From contig NZ_JANLNM010000001.1 in the NCBI RefSeq assembly GCF_024701975.1, forward strand, positions 1,860,001 to 1,924,000: a stretch of 64,000 nt of DNA, given 5' to 3'. Position 1 is the first letter of the stretch, and each line of letters starts with the position of its first letter. Shown here piece after piece: positions 8,417 through 16,677 of the stretch. A model generated the notes under the pieces. That model worked only from the letters and a program-made list of their open reading frames with translations. It searched no databases and was not told the DNA's origin. Made by a program: the position numbers and the translations under genes. Origin of the DNA: Variovorax sp. ZS18.2.2. Lineage in GTDB: Bacteria; Pseudomonadota; Gammaproteobacteria; Burkholderiales; Burkholderiaceae_C.

Positions 8417-8899
8417 TCAGTCCTGCACCCAGGGCAGCCTGTGGAAGCGCCAGCCGTCCGCACCACCGCGGTGCTGCTGCGCATCGATCTCGCCCTCGAA
8501 GCCTTCGAGCACGTTGAAGACCTGGGTGAACCCGGCCTTCGCGGCCGCTTCGGCAGCCAGCGCGGAACGCTTGCCGCTGCGGCACAGCAGCAGCGCCACG
8601 GCCTCCTTGCCACCCTCTTTCACGAGCTTGGCCTCGAGTTCGCGTACGAAACGGGGGTTGCGGGTGAGCGCGGTGCCCGTGGCCCAGGCCACGTGCAGGC
8701 TCTCGGGCACATGGCCGACGAACTTGCGTTCCTCGCCCGAGCGCACGTCGACCAGCACGGCCTGGCCCTTCTGCACCAAGTCCCAGGCCACCGTTGGCGT
8801 CACGCCGCCGGCATAGGGCCAGTTGTTTTCGGCGGCCTTGGCGCGCGCCTGTTCCAGTGCTTCGGGCAAGACGAGTTCTTCTTCAACTTCCACTGACAT
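8417..8899 (-). CDS. Rhodanese-domain sulfurtransferase
   Basis: A 160-residue single-domain rhodanese with the aspartate-bearing VLVDVRSGEE (48-57) and the active-site loop LLCRSGKRS with Cys106, which would carry a persulfide. The start was placed at the ATG ending at 8899 because AGGAG lies 9 bases upstream; a longer in-frame reading to 8980 has no such site. It is the first gene of the encapsulin operon. Rhodaneses move sulfane sulfur, so this one may charge, or be charged by, the encapsulated desulfurase. No signal peptide, so cytoplasmic. Confidence 0.92.
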   Translation of the reverse strand: MSVEVEEELVLPEALEQARAKAAENNWPYAGGVTPTVAWDLVQKGQAVLVDVRSGEERKFVGHVPESLHVAWATGTALTRNPRFVRELEAKLVKEGGKEAVALLLCRSGKRSALAAEAAAKAGFTQVFNVLEGFEGEIDAQQHRGGADGWRFHRLPWVQD

Positions 8900-9029
8900 G
8901 CTGTGCGGCTCCTGTTGTGCGTTGGTATTCGCCTTGATGGCGATAACCACCACTTTAGGAGCGCCGTGCCGAACCTCCAACGACTGAAAAGTCGATTCCT
9001 AACAACCGGACGTTGTATAGAGAAAACTC

Positions 9030-9193
9030 AGAGGCTGAGAGGCAGTTCGGCGTGACCGAGCAGCCCCCGCAAATGGGCCCAATCAAGGCGCAAAGCGCAG
9101 CCATAGCACGGGCTATGGCGAGCATTTGCAACGCAGAGTGGGGCCATTTGCGGGGGATGAGCGGTCATGTCGGATTGCCTTTCAGCCTCTCAG
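9030..9193. repeat. Long imperfect inverted repeat between the two sulfur operons
   Basis: The left half (9030-9080) pairs with the right half (9140-9193). AGAGGCTGAGAGGCA at 9030-9044 matches the reverse complement of the right end with one mismatch, and CCCCCGCAAATGG near 9064-9076 matches CCATTTGCGGGGG at 9144-9156. An inner hairpin CCATAGC/GCTATGG lies at 9101-9117. The right end overlaps the stop of the dioxygenase gene by a few bases. There is no T run. It may be a dispersed palindromic element or a strong 3' RNA structure for the dioxygenase transcript. Confidence 0.7.
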
Positions 9194-10134
9194 GCCTCAG
9201 CCGCCTCCGCCGCACGCACGGCCGGCGCGGTGAGGTCCACGCTCGTCCCGCCGTCCACGCCATACGGCACGTCGCCCGCGACCGTGACGCGCCGCACCAC
9301 CCGGTGCTGGTCGCCGTAGTCGTTGATCGCGTAGTGCTGCGTGGCCCGGTTGTCCCAGATCGCGACGTCGCCCTGCGTCCAGCGCCAGCGCACCGTGTTC
9401 TCCAGGCGGTGCACATGGCTCTGCAGCACGCTCAGCAGATGCTGGGAGTCATAGGTCGAATGCCCCGCCAGCCGCTTCACGAAGTGGCCCAGCACGAGGC
9501 TGCGCTCGCCGGTCTCGGGGTGCACGCGCACCACCGGGTGCTCGGCTTCGAGCAGGCGGCGGGTGAACACCTCCTTGTAGCGCTTGACACCCTCGTCGGC
9601 CAGGTCGGCGGGCTGCCGCGAGGCGGCGTAGTCGTAGTCGTTGCCATGCACCGCGCGGAGGCGATCGGCCAGCGCCTTCAGGTCGTCCGACAGGCTTTCG
9701 TAGGCGGCCACGGTGTTGGCCCAGACGGTGTCGCCGCCATAGGCCGGAATCACGACCGCGCGCAGGATCGACACCTGCGGATACGCCACCTCGAAGGTCA
9801 CGTCGGTGTGCCACGAGTTGGCGCGGCCGCCGTGGCGCGAGTCGAGTTCCAGCAGCTTCGTGCCGTCCTTCGAGGGCACGGTGGGGTGCGGCACCAGCTC
9901 GCCCCAGAGGCGGCCGAAGGCCTGTTGCTGTGCATCGTCCAGGTGCTGCTGTCCGCGGAAGAACAGCACCTTGTGCTTGAGCAGCGCCGCCTTGATGGAC
10001 CGGAACACCTCCGGCTGCAGTTCGCCCGAGAGCCGCACGCCGCGCACCTCGGCGCCGATGTGGCCGGCCTGCCGGACGATGTCGAGTTCGTTGTTGTCTT
10101 GTGCAACGACGGGGGAAGAAAGAACAGCGCTCAT
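9190..10134 (-). CDS. TauD/TfdA-family 2-oxoglutarate dioxygenase
   Basis: A 314-residue Fe(II)/2-oxoglutarate-dependent dioxygenase. The iron-binding HxD is WHTDVTF (His109, Asp111), the distal histidine is in TQHYAINDYGD (His267), and the arginines of HRVVRRVT bind 2-oxoglutarate. TauD-type enzymes hydroxylate the carbon next to a sulfonate, releasing sulfite. It is last in a sulfonate transport operon, which supports a taurine or alkylsulfonate role, although the family also contains alkyl sulfate and herbicide oxygenases. The start was chosen at 10134 because GAGGACC precedes it; the frame runs open further upstream without such a site. Confidence 0.88.
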   Translation of the reverse strand: MSAVLSSPVVAQDNNELDIVRQAGHIGAEVRGVRLSGELQPEVFRSIKAALLKHKVLFFRGQQHLDDAQQQAFGRLWGELVPHPTVPSKDGTKLLELDSRHGGRANSWHTDVTFEVAYPQVSILRAVVIPAYGGDTVWANTVAAYESLSDDLKALADRLRAVHGNDYDYAASRQPADLADEGVKRYKEVFTRRLLEAEHPVVRVHPETGERSLVLGHFVKRLAGHSTYDSQHLLSVLQSHVHRLENTVRWRWTQGDVAIWDNRATQHYAINDYGDQHRVVRRVTVAGDVPYGVDGGTSVDLTAPAVRAAEAAEA

Positions 10135-10180
10135 CGAAGGTCCTCTTTGGGGTTGATAGAAAGAAAGAAAAACGGAAGCC

Positions 10181-11011
10181 TCAGTAGGCAAAGCGCAGCC
10201 CGGCAGGCAGACCGCCTGAGGTGTCCGGCGGCGATTGCGGCGGTGCTTCGGGCAGAGGCGCCCCCGCGAACTCGCGCAGCACCTCTTCCTTGACATGCGT
10301 GAAGGCCAGGTCCACCCGATTGCGTGGATGCGAAAGCGCCACCGGCACGATGCGGCGGATGCGCCCCGGGCGCGGCTCCATCACCACCACCTTGTCGCCG
10401 AGGTACACGGCCTCCTCCACGTCGTGGGTGACCAGAATCATCGTGATGCCCTCGGCCTGCCAGATGCGGTGCAGTTCCTGCTGCAGATGCGCCCGCGTCA
10501 TCGCGTCGAGCGCGCCGAAGGGCTCGTCGAGCAGCAAGATCTCGGGCCGGTTGACCAGCGCCCGCGCAATCGCCACGCGCTGCGACATGCCGCCCGACAG
10601 CTGGTGCGGGTACGCGCTCTCGAAGCCCTTGAGCCCGACCAGCTCGATGTGCGTCTGTACCTCCTTGCGCTTCTGCGCCGCATCGAGGCCCGCGTTCAGC
10701 AAACCGAGCGCGATGTTCTGCTGCACCGTGAGCCACGGAAACAGCCGGTGCTCCTGGAACACGATGCCGCGGTCCAGGCTGGTGCCGACGATGCGGTGGC
10801 CGTCGATCAGCACCTCGCCGCGGTAGTCCGCTTCGAGCCCGACGATCAGCCGCAGCAGTGTCGACTTGCCGCAGCCGCTGGAGCCCACGATGCTCACGAA
10901 CTCGCCGGGCGTGATGGTCAGGCTGATGTCGTCGAGCACCTTGAGTGGCGCGCCTTCGACTTCGTACTGCTTGCTCAGTTGTCGTATCTCGAGTGTTGCG
11001 GCGTGTGCCAT
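10181..11011 (-). CDS. Sulfonate/taurine ABC transporter ATP-binding protein
   Basis: A 276-residue ABC ATPase with Walker A GSSGCGKST, signature LSGGMSQR, Walker B ILLLDEPFGALD and the H-loop VTHDVEEA. It is of the SsuB/TauB/nitrate subfamily. It lies 14 bases downstream of a permease and 46 bases before the dioxygenase, and would energise import by the two permeases of this operon. Whether the true substrate is taurine, alkylsulfonate or a sulfate ester cannot be read from the sequence. Confidence 0.9.
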   Translation of the reverse strand: MAHAATLEIRQLSKQYEVEGAPLKVLDDISLTITPGEFVSIVGSSGCGKSTLLRLIVGLEADYRGEVLIDGHRIVGTSLDRGIVFQEHRLFPWLTVQQNIALGLLNAGLDAAQKRKEVQTHIELVGLKGFESAYPHQLSGGMSQRVAIARALVNRPEILLLDEPFGALDAMTRAHLQQELHRIWQAEGITMILVTHDVEEAVYLGDKVVVMEPRPGRIRRIVPVALSHPRNRVDLAFTHVKEEVLREFAGAPLPEAPPQSPPDTSGGLPAGLRFAY

Positions 11012-11024
11012 GTCTTTTTCTCTT

Positions 11025-11831
11025 TCAGAAGCCGGCCACGGAACGACCGCGCCAGGCCAGGAGGCGGTTCTCGATGCGCGTCGCGATCCAGTTGAGCGTG
11101 AAGCCCACGAGGCCGACCACGATCACGCCGAAGATCACGAGGTCCATCCAGAAATGGTCGCGCCCGTCGATCATGGTGTTGCCGATGCCCTTGCCCGAGA
11201 CCAGCAGGTACTCCGCGCCCAGCGTGGCGAGCCACGCGTAGATCAGCGCCAGATGCACGCCCGCGAAGATCGAGGGCGATGCGCTCGGCAGCACCACGCG
11301 CGTGAACAGCTGCCAGCGGCTGAAGCGCAGCACACGCGCCACCTCGACCAGATCGCCCGGCACGCTGCGGATGCCCTCGAAGGTGTTGAGCACCACTGGA
11401 AAGAAAGCCGCGAGCGAGAGAAACGCCACCTTCGCCGCATCGCCCAGGCCGAACCACACGGACAGGAGCGGAATCCATGCGAACAGCGAGATCTGCTTGA
11501 GCGTATGGAAGCTCGGCCCGACCAGGTTCTCGAAGAGCCGCGACAGGCCGAGTGCCGCGCCGAACAGCAGCCCGGCGCTCGCACCGATGGCAAAGCCGGC
11601 AAGGTCGCGCCACAGGCTGGCCGAGAGTCCGGTCCACAGCGCCCCGCTCGTGGCCTGCTCCACCGCCCGCTGCCAGACGCTGTCGATCGACACCAGCAGC
11701 GGCGAACTCGACCAGCCGAAGCGGAACGCCGCCCACCAGAGCGCCACCAGTAATGCGGGCAACACCCAGCCGCGCAAGGGCTTGGGCACGCGGCGAAAAA
11801 TGTTCCGGTCCACGGGTGCAGTACGGCTCAT
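11025..11831 (-). CDS. Sulfonate ABC transporter permease (second of two)
   Basis: A 268-residue inner-membrane protein with about six hydrophobic helices and the BPD permease motif in VEVARVLRFSRWQLFTRVVL, which contacts the ATPase. SsuC/TauC family. Its start ATG overlaps the stop of the upstream permease by one base pair group (TGATG), so the two are translationally coupled. Having two permease genes suggests a heterodimeric channel; most SsuC systems use one permease gene. Confidence 0.9.
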   Translation of the reverse strand: MSRTAPVDRNIFRRVPKPLRGWVLPALLVALWWAAFRFGWSSSPLLVSIDSVWQRAVEQATSGALWTGLSASLWRDLAGFAIGASAGLLFGAALGLSRLFENLVGPSFHTLKQISLFAWIPLLSVWFGLGDAAKVAFLSLAAFFPVVLNTFEGIRSVPGDLVEVARVLRFSRWQLFTRVVLPSASPSIFAGVHLALIYAWLATLGAEYLLVSGKGIGNTMIDGRDHFWMDLVIFGVIVVGLVGFTLNWIATRIENRLLAWRGRSVAGF

Positions 11832-12673
11832 CAGAACCCCGCCCGCCGCCAGCGCAGCAACCGCGTCTCGACCAGCGCGAGCAGCTTGTCGAGCACGAAC
11901 CCGACCGCGCCCACCATCACCACCGCCGCCAGCACCACGTCGAGCTGGAACAGCTGCCGGCCGAACACGATCATGTAGCCCAGCCCCTCGCTCGACGCCA
12001 GCAGCTCGACCACCACCAGCGCGAGCCAGGCGTGCGTGAAGCCGTAGCGCACGCCGTTCCAGATCGGCGCCAGCGCGGCCGGAAACACCACCTTCGACAG
12101 CATCTGCCAACGGCTGAAGCGGAACACCCGCGCCACCTCGATGTAGCGCGTCGGCACGTTCTGAATGCCCTTGAAGGTGTTGAGCGCGATGGGCACCAGC
12201 GAGGCCTTGGCGATCAGGATGATCTTGAGCGCCTCGTCGATGCCCACCAGCAGCATCAGCAACGGCAGCCAGCCCAGCACAGGCACCTGCGCGAAGGCCT
12301 TGAAGAGCGGGTAGGTGTAGTCCTTGAAAGTCGGCGACAGGCCCATCGCCACGCCGAGCAGCAGCCCGCCCACCAGCCCGACGCCGAAGCCCGCGAACAC
12401 GCGCCACAGGCTGATGCGCAGGTTCTCGATCAGCTCGCCGCTTTGCAGCGCTTCGACGAAAGTGGCGGCCACCGTTTCGGGCGACGGCAGCACCTGCGGG
12501 GCGATCCACTCGTTGCGCGCCGCGATGTGCCACAAGAGCAGCACGGCCAGCGGCACCGGCCAGGCGAGCAGCAGCCGCCCCACACCCGGAAGCCAGCGGC
12601 GCAACGCCGCGAACGGTGAGATCCGCTCGACCGCAGGGAGCGTCAACGACTCCGGGGGCAATACCGCACTCAT
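11831..12673 (-). CDS. Sulfonate ABC transporter permease (first of two)
   Basis: A 280-residue permease homologous to its neighbour, with the coupling motif EVARVFRFSRWQMLSKVVF and several helices from about residue 35. It overlaps the upstream flavin monooxygenase by 4 bases (ATGA) and the downstream permease by one. The tight overlaps show that transporter and monooxygenase are made together. Confidence 0.9.
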   Translation of the reverse strand: MSAVLPPESLTLPAVERISPFAALRRWLPGVGRLLLAWPVPLAVLLLWHIAARNEWIAPQVLPSPETVAATFVEALQSGELIENLRISLWRVFAGFGVGLVGGLLLGVAMGLSPTFKDYTYPLFKAFAQVPVLGWLPLLMLLVGIDEALKIILIAKASLVPIALNTFKGIQNVPTRYIEVARVFRFSRWQMLSKVVFPAALAPIWNGVRYGFTHAWLALVVVELLASSEGLGYMIVFGRQLFQLDVVLAAVVMVGAVGFVLDKLLALVETRLLRWRRAGF

Positions 12674-14046
12674 GCGGCAGCCTTGAACTCGCGCGCCAGC
12701 AGATGCCGGCTCGCCGGCCTCGCCAGGCCCAGGTTCTCGCGCAGCGTGCGGCCTTCGTACTCATGCCGGAACAGGCCGCGGCGGCGCAACTCCGGCACCA
12801 CCTGCGTCACGAAATCGTCGAGCCCACCGGGCAGCGTCGGCGGCATGACGTTGAAGCCGTCGGCCGCCTCTTCCTCGAACCACTGCTGCAGCTGGTCGGC
12901 GATCTGCGAGGCCGTGCCATGGATCGACCAGTGGCCGCGCGCCGTGCCCACGCGCTGGTACAGCTGGCGAATGCTCAGGCCCTCGGTACGCGCAAGTTCG
13001 GTCACGAGACGGAAGCGGCTCTTGGGGCCGTTCGGCTCGGGCAGGTTGTCGGGCAGCGGGCCATCGACCGGGTAGCCCGCGAGGTCGACGCCGCCGATCA
13101 CCGTCGACAAAAGTGCCGCGCCCACATCGGGCGGAATCAGCGATTGAAGCTCTTCGAGCTTTTCCTTCGCATGCTGCTCGCTCTGCCCCACCACCGGGAA
13201 CACGCCCGGCAGAATCTTGAGCCCCTCGGGATCACGCCCGTGGTGCGCAAGCTGCCCCTTGAGGCCGCGATAAAAAGCCTGCGCCCCCGCCAGCGACTGC
13301 TGCGCGGTGAAGATCACCTCCGCCGTCGCGGCCGCCAGTGCCTGCCCTGCTTCCGAAGCACCGGCCTGCACCACCACCGGGTGGCCCTGCGGCGGCCGTG
13401 CGATGTTGAGCGGACCGCGCACGCGGAAGTGCTTGCCCTGGTGGCCGAGCACATGCAGCCGGTCGGGATCGAAATATTCGCCCTCGGCCTTGTCGTGCGT
13501 GAAGGCATCGTCGTCCCACGAATCCCAGAGTCCCGTGACCACATCGACGAACTCGCGCGCCCGCTCGTAGCGCAGCGAATGTTCGGGATGCCGGTCGAGG
13601 TTGAAGTTCAGTGCCTCAGCTTCGTTCGACGAAGTGACGACATTCCAGCCGGCGCGCCCGCCGCTCAAGTGATCGAGCGAGGCGAACTTGCGCGCCACGT
13701 GGTACGGCTCGTTGTAGGTGGTCGACACCGTGGCGATCAACCCCACGCGCTCGGTCACGGCCGCAAGCGCCGACAGCAGCGTCAGCGGCTCGAAGCCCGA
13801 GACGCGTGCGCTGCGGTGCAGGGTCTGCGACGCCGACGCATCGCGGATGCCGACGCTGTCCGCCAGGAACACCCCATCGAACTTCGCACGCTCCGCCGTC
13901 TGCGCCAGGGCCTTGTAGTGCGCGAAACCGAGGCCGGCCTGCAGCGGCACATCGGGATGGCGCCACGCGGCCACATGGTGGCCGGTCGCCATCAGGAAGG
14001 CGTTGAGCTTGATCTGGCGCGGAGGTTTGGCGCTGCTACGGCTCAT
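12670..14046 (-). CDS. Flavin-dependent monooxygenase (NtaA/SnaA/DszA family)
   Basis: A 458-residue luciferase-like monooxygenase with the family opening NAFLMATGHHVAAWRHP and FDGVFLADSVGI, then GGRAGWNVVTSSNEAEALNF (split here for length) typical of the NtaA/DszA group. These enzymes use FMNH2 supplied by a separate reductase to oxygenate organosulfur or amine compounds. The reductase could be the SsuE gene at 24000. Overlaps of 4 bases at both ends tie it to the solute-binding protein and the permease. Substrate: probably an organosulfur compound, by context only. Confidence 0.88.
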   Translation of the reverse strand: MSRSSAKPPRQIKLNAFLMATGHHVAAWRHPDVPLQAGLGFAHYKALAQTAERAKFDGVFLADSVGIRDASASQTLHRSARVSGFEPLTLLSALAAVTERVGLIATVSTTYNEPYHVARKFASLDHLSGGRAGWNVVTSSNEAEALNFNLDRHPEHSLRYERAREFVDVVTGLWDSWDDDAFTHDKAEGEYFDPDRLHVLGHQGKHFRVRGPLNIARPPQGHPVVVQAGASEAGQALAAATAEVIFTAQQSLAGAQAFYRGLKGQLAHHGRDPEGLKILPGVFPVVGQSEQHAKEKLEELQSLIPPDVGAALLSTVIGGVDLAGYPVDGPLPDNLPEPNGPKSRFRLVTELARTEGLSIRQLYQRVGTARGHWSIHGTASQIADQLQQWFEEEAADGFNVMPPTLPGGLDDFVTQVVPELRRRGLFRHEYEGRTLRENLGLARPASRHLLAREFKAAA

Positions 14047-15140
14047 CGCAGCACCGCCACCTGCTTGCCGCTGATCTCGCCGTTGGCCTCGTACACCGGC
14101 CAGTAGTTCTCGAGCTTGAGTTCGCGCAGCGATGCATCGAGAAAGCTGCGATCGAACCACCCGTCGATCTCGGTCTTGCCACGCACCAGCTTGAGTGCCA
14201 GCGCCTGTTCGGCGGAATCCTTGTAGCGCTGCACCAGGAACGGATCGAGCAGCGGCGACAACCGCGTGCGCAGCGGCTGGCCGATGAAGTCCTCGCGCCA
14301 GTATTTCTCGGCCACCTCGGCCTTGCCCCATTGCGCGAACACCTCGTCGCGCTGCGATTCATCGGAATAGCGACGCGCCACCTTCACCAGCGTGCTCACG
14401 ATGCGCTGCGTGGCCTTGGGCTGGTTGCGCGCGAAATCGTCCGAGGCCAACAGCACCGTCTGGCGCGTGAACTTGAACGAATCCTCCGAGGCCGAATAGA
14501 TCACCTTCGCCACGCCTTTGTCGCGCAGCACGAAGAGTTCGACATAGCCGAACGCGCCGTCGATGTCCTTGGTGGCCAGCGCGGCCTGTGCGCCCGGCAG
14601 GTCGAGGTTGATGAGGCGGACGTCGCTCTCCTTCAACCCATGTGCCGCCAGCGCGCGCACGGCCGCCAGGTGCAGGTTCGTGCCCTTGTAGAGCGCGATG
14701 CGCTTGCCGCGCAGGTCCTCGATGCGCTTGACCGGCGAGTCCGGCGGCACCGCCAGGTACAGGCCGTTGCGCACGCCCGAGCCCGCGATGATCCGCGTCT
14801 TGACGCCGCCCGCGCGATGCACGATGGAAGGCAGGTCACCCTGCCAGGCCAGGTCGAGCTGCTTGTTGACCAGCGCCTCGTTCACCGCCGGCCCCGCGCC
14901 CTTGAAGAACACCCATTCGATCTTCGTGCCGTCGGCCTTGAACTCTTCCTCCAACGCGCCGGTCGAGTGCACCAGCGCTGCCGATGAACCGCCGAAACGC
15001 ACCGGGTTGCCGACGCCGCCGGTCGCCACGCCGATACGGATGACGGGCGGTGATGCGTCGTTACCGGCGGCCAGCAGGCGCGGTGCCGCGGCCATCAGGG
15101 GCCACGCGGCGGCGTGGCGGAGGAACGAGCGTTTGAGCAT
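14043..15140 (-). CDS. Sulfonate/nitrate-type ABC solute-binding protein
   Basis: A 365-residue exported binding protein (signal about residues 1-25, RHAAAWPLMAAAPRLLAAG). It has SsuA/TauA fold features: KQLDLAWQGDLPS, VPPDSPVKRIEDLRGKRIALYKGTNLH and DGAFGYVELFVL. It is the first gene of the operon and delivers the substrate to the permease pair. It is longer and more diverged than the three SsuA proteins of the next operon, so it probably binds a different compound. The divergent region 15141-15288 should hold its promoter. Confidence 0.88.
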   Translation of the reverse strand: MLKRSFLRHAAAWPLMAAAPRLLAAGNDASPPVIRIGVATGGVGNPVRFGGSSAALVHSTGALEEEFKADGTKIEWVFFKGAGPAVNEALVNKQLDLAWQGDLPSIVHRAGGVKTRIIAGSGVRNGLYLAVPPDSPVKRIEDLRGKRIALYKGTNLHLAAVRALAAHGLKESDVRLINLDLPGAQAALATKDIDGAFGYVELFVLRDKGVAKVIYSASEDSFKFTRQTVLLASDDFARNQPKATQRIVSTLVKVARRYSDESQRDEVFAQWGKAEVAEKYWREDFIGQPLRTRLSPLLDPFLVQRYKDSAEQALALKLVRGKTEIDGWFDRSFLDASLRELKLENYWPVYEANGEISGKQVAVLR

Positions 15141-15288
15141 GTGAGGCGACCTTGGCTTCGATGAATCCAGAAGATTCTGCGAGGCGGGTGCGCGGGCCGG
15201 AAGGAAGCTGTTCGCAGTTCCTCATGCTCCATTCGACTAAGCCATGTTGGCTATATCGACCTGTGCGAAACATGGGCACAGTGGCGCC

Positions 15289-15735
15289 ATGAATCACAAG
15301 GTCATCACCCTCATCAAGTGGCTCTTCCTGGCTATCGGGCTGGCGCTCCTGGTCGGCGCCATCTTCGTGGACCGCGAGGCCAAGCCGGCTCTCACCATCA
15401 TGGGCGTGATCTTCGCGGGCGTCGGCGGCGGCATCATCGCCTTCGGCCGCTGGAGCGCGCAGAAGGAAGCGGACCTGCGCCAGAACGGCCAGCTGGTCGA
15501 AGCCGAGTTCCAGGAGGTCGAGCTCAACAGCAGCCTCGAGGTGAATGGGGAGCACCCCTACCGCATCGTCGCCAGATGGCACGACACCGCGAACAACCGC
15601 CTGCACGTGTTTCGCAGCGCCAACCTCTGGTTCGATCCGACGGACTATGTGCAGGAATGGATCCCGGTCTATATCGATCGGAACAACCCCAAGCGCTATC
15701 ACATGGAAACCTCGTTCCTGCCCAGGCTGCAGTGA
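15289..15735 (+). CDS. DUF3592-type membrane protein
   Basis: A 148-residue protein with two hydrophobic helices (about residues 6-26 and 34-52) followed by a soluble beta-rich domain with IVARWHD, RSANLWFDPTDYV and IPVYIDRNNPKRYHM, the pattern of DUF3592 proteins. The function of the family is not established. It is a single gene, divergent from the sulfonate operon and convergent with the molbindin gene, sharing a bidirectional terminator. Confidence 0.75.
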   Translation: MNHKVITLIKWLFLAIGLALLVGAIFVDREAKPALTIMGVIFAGVGGGIIAFGRWSAQKEADLRQNGQLVEAEFQEVELNSSLEVNGEHPYRIVARWHDTANNRLHVFRSANLWFDPTDYVQEWIPVYIDRNNPKRYHMETSFLPRLQ

Positions 15736-15743
15736 CGTAAAAA

Positions 15744-15771
15744 AACCCGGCGTCGTTGAAGACGCCGGGTT
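15744..15771. terminator. Bidirectional intrinsic terminator
   Basis: An 11-base-pair perfect stem, AACCCGGCGTC and GACGCCGGGTT, with a 6-base loop. The A run just before it reads as a T run on the minus strand, so it ends the long sulfur operon after the molbindin gene. It also lies 8 bases after the stop of the plus-strand DUF3592 gene. Confidence 0.9.
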
Positions 15772-15794
15772 GTTCGCAATTGCCCGAGGGTCCG

Positions 15795-16010
15795 TCAGAG
15801 CTTCGCGATCGAAACCTCGGTCGACTTCACGAGCGCGACCACGTCGGAGCCGACCTTGAGCTGCAGCTCGTCGATCGAGCGCGTGGTGATGACCGAGGTC
15901 ACGATGCCCCAGGCGGTTTCGACATCGACTTCGGAGACGACGTCGCCACGGATGATTTCGCGGACCTTGCCCTTGAACTGGTTGCGCACGTTGATGGCTT
16001 GGATGGACAT
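15795..16010 (-). CDS. Molybdenum-pterin-binding protein (molbindin, single TOBE domain)
   Basis: A 71-residue protein consisting of one TOBE/Mop domain: MSIQAINVRNQFKGKV, then VVSEVDVETAWG and the closing LKVGSDVVALVKSTEVSIAKL (read in two pieces). Molbindins oligomerise and bind molybdate or other oxyanions in the cytoplasm. It is the last gene before the terminator and 49 bases after the nitroreductase. Its presence in a sulfur operon is odd; molybdate resembles sulfate, so it may buffer oxyanions taken up by the sulfate system. That is inference. Confidence 0.9.
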   Translation of the reverse strand: MSIQAINVRNQFKGKVREIIRGDVVSEVDVETAWGIVTSVITTRSIDELQLKVGSDVVALVKSTEVSIAKL

Positions 16011-16058
16011 GATGGTTTCTCTTTCAGGTTGAAGAATGAAGCAATGAGGATGGGGAGA

Positions 16059-16655
16059 TCAGACGATCTCCGCCACGTCGTCGAACGCGAGCCGGGGCCC
16101 GCGCTCGAAGGTGCCGGCGTGATCGGCCACGCCGAGGTTCACGAGAAAGTTGGCGCGATAGCGGCCGTCGGGGAAGAAGGCCTTGTCGACCAGTTCCGCG
16201 TTGAAGCCCGATTGCGGCCCCACGTCCAGACCAAGCGAGCGTGCCGCCAGGATCAGGTAGGCGCCCTGCAGGCTGCTGTTGCGAAATGCCGTGGCCTGCG
16301 CGGCCTCGGCGCTCTTCTCGAAGAAGGGCTTGGCGTCGTAGGCCGGGAACTGCGTGGGCAGGTGCTCGTAGAAGCGCGTGTCGTGCGCGACGATCACCGT
16401 CACGCCGGCAGCCAGCGTCTGCGCCGTGTTGCCGGACGAGACCGCGGGCTTGAGCTTCGCCTTGGCCTCTTCGCTGCGCACGAACACATAGCGCGCGGGC
16501 TGCGCGTTGTAGGCGGTCGGGCCCCACTTCACGAGGTCGTAGAGCTTGTGGATCAGCTCGTAGGTCACGGGCACCGGCTTGAAGGCGTGCACGGTGCGCG
16601 CCTTGCGGAACAGCTGGTCGAGCGCCGCTTCGGGGATGGCATTGAGTGTTGTCAT
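16059..16655 (-). CDS. Nitroreductase-family protein, RutE/malonic semialdehyde reductase-like
   Basis: A 198-residue FMN-dependent nitroreductase-fold enzyme with LVKWGPTAYNAQPARYVFV, the family FMN-binding segment, and FRNSSLQGAYLILAARSLGLD. The sequence matches the RutE group, which reduces malonic semialdehyde to 3-hydroxypropionate, but no other rut gene is near. In this sulfur operon it more likely reduces an aldehyde or enone left after desulfonation. Start ATG at 16655, 23 bases after the sulfhydrylase gene. Confidence 0.82.
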   Translation of the reverse strand: MTTLNAIPEAALDQLFRKARTVHAFKPVPVTYELIHKLYDLVKWGPTAYNAQPARYVFVRSEEAKAKLKPAVSSGNTAQTLAAGVTVIVAHDTRFYEHLPTQFPAYDAKPFFEKSAEAAQATAFRNSSLQGAYLILAARSLGLDVGPQSGFNAELVDKAFFPDGRYRANFLVNLGVADHAGTFERGPRLAFDDVAEIV

Positions 16656-16677
16656 GGTTTTCCGTTTCTCAAAGCGG

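Noticed and set aside
11025..12764. A fused two-permease reading frame
   Set aside because: The apparent long frame is the second permease plus out-of-frame sequence of the first. Two separate starts with overlap explain the region better.
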